From contig CM066984.1 in assembly GCA_033977485.1 (NCBI GenBank), forward strand, positions 48,906,600 to 48,970,599: a stretch of DNA of 64,000 nucleotides, in the 5' to 3' direction. A model generated the notes under the pieces. It worked only from the letters and a program-made list of their open reading frames with translations, ran no database searches and was not told the DNA's origin. The translations under genes and the position numbers were made by a program. Below, piece by piece: positions 57,764-64,000 of this stretch; position 1 is the stretch's first letter; every line of letters starts with the position of its first letter. The DNA is from Hydrangea macrophylla (Eukaryota; Streptophyta; Magnoliopsida; Cornales; Hydrangeaceae).

Positions 57764-59721
57764 GAAAATCAGTGATAATATTCTTCTTGCCCAGGACCTT
57801 ATGAGGGACTATCATAAGCCCTCTGGCCGTCCTAGAGCTACCGCGAAGGTCGACCTTATGAAAGCCTATGATAGCGTGAGTTGGGAGTTTTTATCCGATC
57901 TCCTACAGGTTCTTGGGTTTCCTCCGAGATTTCAAGGGTGGATTAGGGCCTGTGTTACTAGTCCTAAGTACTCTATTAATTTTAATGGGGAATCTCTTGG
58001 GTACTTTGAGGGAGCGAAAGGCCTTAGGCAAGGCGATCCTTTGTCACCTTACCTGTTTGTCCTTGTCATGGATACCCTTAGCCAATTGATCCAACATAAT
58101 ATCCAAAGTTCCTCTCAATTCAAATACCATTGGAGATGTGATAAGCTTAAAATTTCTCATCTTTGTTTTGCTGATGATCTTCTTTTAATATTCAATGGTG
58201 ATGAACAATCTGCGTCTGTTATGAGGGACTCCTTAGATCAATTTTATAACCTTACTGGTTTGCAGGCTAATGCGAATAAAAGCTGTTTGTTTCTTACAGG
58301 TTTGGAGGAGAGCACTTCCAAAGCTATTTGTCTCAGTCTCCCGTTTACCATTGGTTCATTTCCTATGAAGTACCTTGGCATCCCTTTGATCACCTCTAGA
58401 CTCAAGAAGGGAGACTGTGACGATCTTATCCAAAAAATCACCTCGAGAATTACTTCGTGGACCTCTAAATTTCTCTCTTATGCGGGCAGACTCCAACTTA
58501 TCCAAACGGTCCTTGCTGGAATTCAGAACTATTGGGCTGCCCTCTTTATTCTTCCCAAAAGTGTCCTTAAGCATATTGACAAAATTTTGAGTAGATTCTT
58601 ATGGTCCGGAGGAACTGAAAAAGCCCATGGGGCTAAAGTTGCTTGGGACCTTGTTTGTAGACCGAAGAAGGAAGGGGGCCTTGGTCTTAAAAACCTCACC
58701 CAATTGAACTCTGTTTTAAACCTTAAACATATCTGGGCTATTTTTACTTCGAAAAACAATTCCCTTTGGGTGGACTGGATACACACTTATATGTTAAAAA
58801 GGAAAAGCTTTTGGGAAGTCAAGACCCCTGCCCAATGCTCCTGGTATTGGCGGAAACTCCTTAAACTTAGGACTATGGCTAGACCAATGATTAGGCATAG
58901 AATTGGTAATGGATGTGACACTTTTCTTTGGTATGACCATTGGCATCCTATGGGTCCTATTTTGGTAAGAACTGGGATGCGGGTCCAATATGATGCCGCC
59001 ATCCCCTTAAATGCTAAAGTTTCTGAGGTTATTGACGGTAATGAATGGAATTGGCCTCTTACAAACACAATTGAACTTAGGGAGATTAGAGGCCAACTTC
59101 ATTCCTTACCCCTCCCAAATTCATCTTGTGATGTTGTCCAATGGCTCCCTTCCCCTAATAAAGTGTTCTCTTCTGCTAACACTTGGGATCATGTTCGGAC
59201 TCACTACCCTAAAGTCCATTGGTATGGCCTCACTAGGTTCCCATGCAATATTCCTCGTCACAGTTTTATCATGTGGTTGGCCATTCTCCATAGATTATCC
59301 ACTCATGATAGAATTTATACCTATACGCCTGGCCCTCTTGCTTGTGTGTTTTGTCACAAGTTTCTGGAATCCCATGACCATTTATTCTTTAATTGCTCTT
59401 ATACTTCTTATTTGTGGCAGGGAATGCTTAATAGGTTGGGAATCTCTAATTCAGCCACCTCTTGGGATGGTCTTGTGGATTGGGCAGCGAACAAATGGAA
59501 AGGCAAGACTCCCCCGGCAGGTTGTCCCTAAAATGTGCCTTAGTTTGGTGGTCTATAGCATTTGGGAAGAAAGAAATGCTCGCAGTTTTAAAACTGAGGT
59601 GAAGACTAAGGAAAGAGTTTTACAAGACCTTTGCCTAAAGATTTCCTTACAGATACAAGCTACATGGAAGAACGATCCCCATCTCCCTCAGTACATTGAT
59701 AGATGGGCCACTGCTACATAG
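57764..59721 (+). pseudogene. LINE D ORF2, RT core and C-terminus
   Basis: The RT resumes with ISDNILLAQDLMRDYH, then AKVDLMKAYDSVSWEF, KGLRQGDPLSPYLF, the catalytic HLCFADDLLLIF, KYLGIPLITS and LSYAGRLQLIQTVL. The zf-RVT region follows (SHDHLFFNCSYTSYLW). An extra C in the run at 59510-59514 shifts the frame after KWKGKTP; the expected end (SLVVYSIWEERNARSF to DPHLPQYIDRWATAT) is in the next frame and stops at 59721. With the LINE E insertion and this indel the copy is dead, though most codons are intact. Confidence 0.88.
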
Positions 59722-60063
59722 TGAGGATGGTGTATTGACCCTCCTTTTGTGCTTGTTTTGCATCTATTTGATAGATGGGCCGTTACTTCATAGAGCGGAA
59801 GCTTGTCTTGGCCCTTTTATGTTGTCTTGACTTTTGCCTTGATGTAATTCTTGCTCCTCTGTTTTTGTGTTGTGGAAGGAGCATTGTTTGTTTGGTTAGG
59901 TTTTTTCTAGGTTTGCCTTAGTTAATTCCCCTCTTTTTGTTGCTTTGTCTGGATGCATTTTTTCTTGTGCTTATTGTATATCCTGGGGTATGCCCCTTGT
60001 ACTTTGTTCAGTGCCGTTTTGGCGTTTTTCGTTTAAATTAACCCTTTTTCCGAAAAAAAAAAA
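59722..60063 (+). other. LINE D 3' UTR and poly(A)
   Basis: It includes GGGGTATGCCCC at 59985-59996, conserved in all the longer LINE tails of the window, followed by a TGTACTTTGTTCA segment and the end motif AACCCTTTTTCCGAAAA. Confidence 0.8.
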
Positions 60064-61468
60064 TTATAACCATCAGGACCCGGAGCCTTATTACTATGCA
60101 AGTTAAAAAAAGCCTTTTTAATCTCGTCATCAGAAGGAATCCTATCCAAGTCTGCCATTAACTCAGGAGGAATTCTTTTGTGGACAAAGGACCTTAAAGC
60201 ATCTTTTCCAGGGTAATTGTGATTAGAAGGAGTTCCAAGTAAAGAGGTGAAATATCTGATAGCTTCTCCCTTAGCTTCATCACAGGTGGTAGTGAAACTA
60301 CCATCTGGTTTTTCAAGAACAATAATTCTTTTAAAATTCCTTCTTTCTTTAATGGAAAGATGAAAGTATCTTGAGTTTTTATCACCCACTTTTAACCATT
60401 GTAAACGAGATTTCTGCTTAAGAGTTTCCTCCTCAATCCAAGTAGCGTCATGAAAATTTCTTAAGCAGAGATTTTGCTCCTCAATAAGAGAAGTATCATT
60501 TGGGTCAGCAAGAACAGCAGATTGGATAGATTTAAGAGCCTCTCTAGCTTTATCAGCATTAACCTTTTCTTGGCCTATAGATTTCTTTCCTAGTTTTTTC
60601 AGATCTTGTTTAAGGTGTCTAAGTTTATGGCAGACTTGCTATTGGGCAGTCCCATCAATTCTATAATCCCAAGCATTCGTAACAATATCAGAAAAATTAC
60701 TCAATTTAGTCCAGTAGTTATAAAACTTAAAAGCCCTACCTTTCTTTCTTTGATTCTTATCAATATGAATAATAATAGGAGAATGATCAGAGGTACCTGG
60801 GGCCTGGAAATGAACAAAAGAATCAGAGAAATTATCTAGTTAAGTCTGGTTGACCATTGCTCTATCGAGCTTTCTTTGAGTAAAGTCTGGCCTTCCGTAT
60901 CTTCTATTGCACCAAGTAAACAATTCCCCTACGTATCTAAGATCCACTAAACAACATTCATCAGTAGCCTTTTTAAAATCTAACATATCATTATTCCACC
61001 CATGATAAGGGTTAGAGATTTCCTCCGGGGACAAGGTAACATTGAAATCACCTAAAGCAATGTAATTAACGGAATCACAATTATCATTAATAGCTTTAAG
61101 ATCAGCCCAAAGTTCACCCCTAGCTTGGCCAGTATTAAAACCGTAAACAAAGGATGCTTCCAGGTAAGAGGTTGTCTCATCATTTTCAATACTAACATGA
61201 ATGATTTGAGAAGTGCTTTTAAGAACTTTAAGTTTAATTTTGTCATTATTCCATCCTATCCAAATTCTACCAGTAGAAGTAGGACTACTATTGGAGAAAA
61301 ATTCCCAATGTTTAAAATTTTTTCTCCTAATTGTATCTTCATTAGTTTGAGTAAATTTAGTTTCAACAATACTTAATACATCAATATTGTTGTCATGGAT
61401 GAACTTAGCACCTCAGATTGCTTAGAGGCCATATTGAGACCTCGAATATTCCAACAACTAACTAACAT
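60064..61468 (-). pseudogene. LINE C/F ORF2, endonuclease part
   Basis: From the ATG at 61468 (MLVSCWNIRGLN) leftwards, the frames give IDVLSIVETKF, RIWIGWNNDKIKL, YIALGDFNVTLS, TWCNRRYGRPDFTQRKLDR, SDHSPIIIHI and NKAPGPDGYN. All family landmarks of an APE-type endonuclease are present. The frame is broken soon after the start (near 61395-61410), by a stop near 60840 and another near 60640. It continues at 54121 beyond LINE D. Confidence 0.83.
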
Positions 61469-64000
61469 TAAAGACTTTGGGGGGGGTATGGAAACCTGAC
61501 CTGAGAAATCTGCTGAAGATTTCTTCTGAATTTCAGACTTACCAAAGGTAGGAGAAACATTGTCCTTGGTTCTGCTCTCCGCAGGTGGCTTGACAGTCTG
61601 TTGGTTGTGCCTTGTAGGACTAGTAGCACTATTATTCTTTTGCTGATCTTGTGGTTGCAGAGGCAAGGGAGAAGGAGCAGTATGTTCCAAGATACATTGA
61701 GGCCTTGACTTATCTTGGTCATTTAATCCAGACATATGCTGTTCCATATCAGTAGTGTCCTTCAACTTGGGGTGAAGCTCAAGATCATCATCATTAAGTC
61801 CTTCCAATCCAGAAAATTGATTCTGTTGAGGGACATTCTTGGAAACATATATAGATGAACTCAAGGTAATCCCTGGGTTCAGAAGAGGAGCAACCACCTG
61901 AGATGCTTGACCCTCTGCCTGCATAGTGACAACATCCTGTCTAGGCAAACCTTCCTCACTGGTTCCAGAAGTGGACACATCAGTGGATAGAGCTTCAGCA
62001 TGAACTTTCTTCCCTTTACCTTGGACCATCCAAACCCCTTCACCCTAAGATTTAGAGTTAGTGAGGGCTTGTTGAGGATTTTTGTGACCAGTAGAGGTTT
62101 TGATACAGTTGTGCCCAAATTTCTTACACTTAGTGCACAAAATAGGGGTCCATTGATATTCAACATTGAGTGTGATTTGTTCCAACTCCCCACTGAATGG
62201 ATCAACAATCTGAATATCAAAATATTTCATGAGTTCTCTTTCTGCATTCACTTCTATACAAATCCTAGCATACGAAATTCTTCTACATGTGGCTGTCAAA
62301 TTGTCAACATGTAAAGGCTTTCCAATTATGCTTGCAATATGGCTCAACCCATCAACATTCCAATACTCCAAGGGAATGTTGTAGATATGAACCCAAATGG
62401 GGACAGTAGATGGGGCTTCCTTGGTGAGTCTGAGGCTAGTATGCCACTTCTTGAGCAAGATAGGTTGACCTGCTATGTGCCATGGGCCTCCCTCCAATAC
62501 AGCTTCACTTTCATCCTTGCTGTTAAATTTGAAATAAAAATATCCAGAATCTGTTGCCAGCATATCATTGAGACCATATTTAGACCATAACCTGATTGAA
62601 GCAGATTTAACTAAGGAATAAGGTAGCCTTTTTCCAATAAAATAACCCAAGAGAGTATTATCCCATGCTTTACTTCCTTTAGTAGCAACTGAACTAGGGA
62701 GAATGAAGGTATTGTCATCAGGGGCAGTCTGCGGCTTAAAATAATTAAGCTTAAACCCGGGATTAGCCTTAGTTTTCAAAAGGTTTGCCGAATTGCAAGA
62801 AGATGCATGGGAGCCTTGGAAGTCAATTTGTGGGCCCGGGTCATTCACATGTGTTGCCTTTAAAATATTATTAGAACCATTAGGGGACATGGCTCCTGAT
62901 TTTCGGGCAAAAGCTTCACCTTCCACTTGCTTGTCATCATTGCTTTGCAGCACATTAGTGGTCAAATGGGAACCAACTAATTTGTCATTCATATGACCAG
63001 CGGGTAATGGTGCATTGCCTAGTATATTAGCGGAAATTTCAGTAGTTGCTTGGACCAAGATGCCCCTATCATTGCAAATATCAGCAGTAGTGGTCAAAGG
63101 GCATTGCGTGTGGGCATACATAGGGCCGGGAATCCCGGGAAAGCTACTAGTGAGCACATGGGCATTGCCAGCTTTATGCGGTTTTTGGGTCTCAATGTTA
63201 CCGTTGGGTTTACCTTGCGTAGGCGCGTGGATCTTACTCTCAGCAAACAAAATGGATTGAGAAATTGTGGCACTTTTTGGATCAAACCCAATTCTAATAT
63301 GATCTTTTGCCGAAAGAACTGGTTGAGTTTGACAATGAACTTCCTGAATACCTTCATCATTAATAGAATATATGTCAGTCCGGGAAGGATTTGAAATGAT
63401 AAAGTTATTGCTGGACTTAGAGTGTAAGAGACTAGGAGCATGGGCCACTGCCTCCCTAGCAAACTTCATTTTTCTCTTAAGAACCTTAGTAGAGTCTTGG
63501 TGAGACTTAAAAGCAGTTCCTTCCTCTGGGTTACAGCCCTCACTAGCATCTTGAGTTGAAGAGGCATTCTCCCACTCTTCATGTAATTTAACACAATCAC
63601 TCTGAGCTAGAAAAACAGCCTCCCAAGCTTCTTGAAGCTCAAGTTCATCATCAGTATAACCCTTGGCAGTAGCCAAAGCATAGGGACCCTCTGGGGAAAG
63701 AGCCAGTGTTGGTTTAGCCTCAAAAACAGGTTTGGCAACATTGAGGACCTGGACCTTCCCTTCAGAGATGACACCACCAGATTGAGATCCATTCTTTAGT
63801 AGTACTGAACCATCTCCTTTAAGAGAGTATTTACTCTCCAGATCAGGGGTAATAAAACCCAAAACAGAGGAGACTCTAGTAGTAGATGGAACATTAACAG
63901 AGTGTTCACCATGTGAATCACTAGAGGGTCTCAAAGGAGTAGAAGGGGAATTTTTCTTAGAATGAAGGTTTGAATCCTTAGAAGAAAAATCATTTAGCCT
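61469..64000 (-). pseudogene. LINE C/F ORF1, partial at window edge
   Basis: The frame is open from the window end (no ATG seen) to TAG at 62045-62047 and then continues in the same frame to 61469, so the TAG looks like a nonsense mutation. The N-terminal 400 or so codons are polar and unrecognised. Then comes the DUF4283-like domain (SKAWDNTLLGYFIGKRL, DSGYFYFKFNSKDE, VPIWVHIYNIPLEYW, IGKPLHVDNL) and the knuckle CTKCKKFGHNC. A G8 run near 61479-61486 may hide an indel: here ORF1 runs into the ORF2 ATG in frame, unlike LINE D. Confidence 0.82.

Larger units (their letters stand above)
54122..60063 (+). mobile_element. LINE D, 5'-truncated, plus strand
   Basis: It starts inside ORF1 (KAWDYTLVGHFIGK) at 54122, right where LINE C/F breaks, and ends in TTTTCCGAAAAAAA at 60053-60063. 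It carries ORF1, ORF2 and a 340-bp 3' UTR. LINE E (57112-57763) is inserted in its RT. The integration site is an A-rich run in LINE F, so the duplication cannot be separated from the poly(A) tail. Confidence 0.87.
51636..64000 (-). mobile_element. LINE C/F, near full length, split by LINE D
   Basis: The 3' end (T run and CGAAAAATGGTAAAT) is at 51636. Coding sequence runs right to 54121, stops, and resumes at about 60064 after LINE D. Joining the two sides restores the RT motif GPDGYN followed by FFFKDSW, aligned residue for residue with GPDGYNAHFLKKTW in LINE D. ORF1 extends past the window end. Without LINE D the visible element is about 6.4 kb, the normal size of a plant L1. Confidence 0.85.

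Noticed and set aside
1..64000. Host genes, tRNA or rRNA genes
   Set aside because: Every long frame is explained by a transposable element, and the only tRNA-related sequences seen are 12-17 base primer-binding sites.

Overview
This is plant nuclear DNA, most likely from a eudicot, and it consists almost entirely of nested retrotransposons. I see no host protein-coding gene, rRNA, tRNA or CRISPR array. The evidence is Ty3/gypsy and Ty1/copia polyproteins of plant type, tRNA-iMet primer-binding sites, and plant L1-type LINEs with an ORF1 (DUF4283-like domain plus zinc knuckle) and an ORF2 (endonuclease, reverse transcriptase, zf-RVT). CRM-like chromoviruses and the deep nesting suggest pericentromeric or other heterochromatin; that location is an inference.

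Layout. 1-5735: 3' half of a Tekay/Del-type gypsy element with open pol and its 3' LTR. 5736-10366: LTR-like debris, then a decayed minus-strand copia (protease, gag, leader, primer site, LTR) that carries a 174-bp Mutator-type MITE. 10367-46492: one old CRM-like element (G1, plus strand). Its 5' LTR is split by a LINE. Its pol is split at 16513 by a 28.2-kb insertion that ends at 44679 and is flanked by the 5-bp duplication TTGTG. That insertion is a minus-strand, non-coding LTR element (LARD-like) amplified to four LTRs and three internal segments. Its third internal segment holds a truncated copia and two CRM-like elements in tandem (G2, G3) that share a middle LTR. G3 has a complete polyprotein; G2 has one frameshift. 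46493-48924: remains of another gypsy element (G4), which contains a 35-bp LINE stub. 48925-64000: a pile of LINEs: A (minus), B (5'-inverted), C/F (minus, one element split in two by D), D (plus, with its ORF1 and ORF2 stop and start codons overlapping as TAATG), and E inserted inside D.

How it fits together. Target-site duplications and restored reading frames give the insertion order: E into D, D into C/F, C/F into B, and B apparently into A. The LARD array went into G1, copia into the LARD, and CRM-like elements into both copia and the LARD. The CRM tandem has a left flank in copia and a right flank in the LARD LTR. This is best explained by recombination between two separate insertions that deleted the DNA between them. 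The window is therefore mainly a record of retrotransposition and recombination; autonomous coding capacity is plausible only for G3 and, if its missing part is intact, for the first Tekay element.
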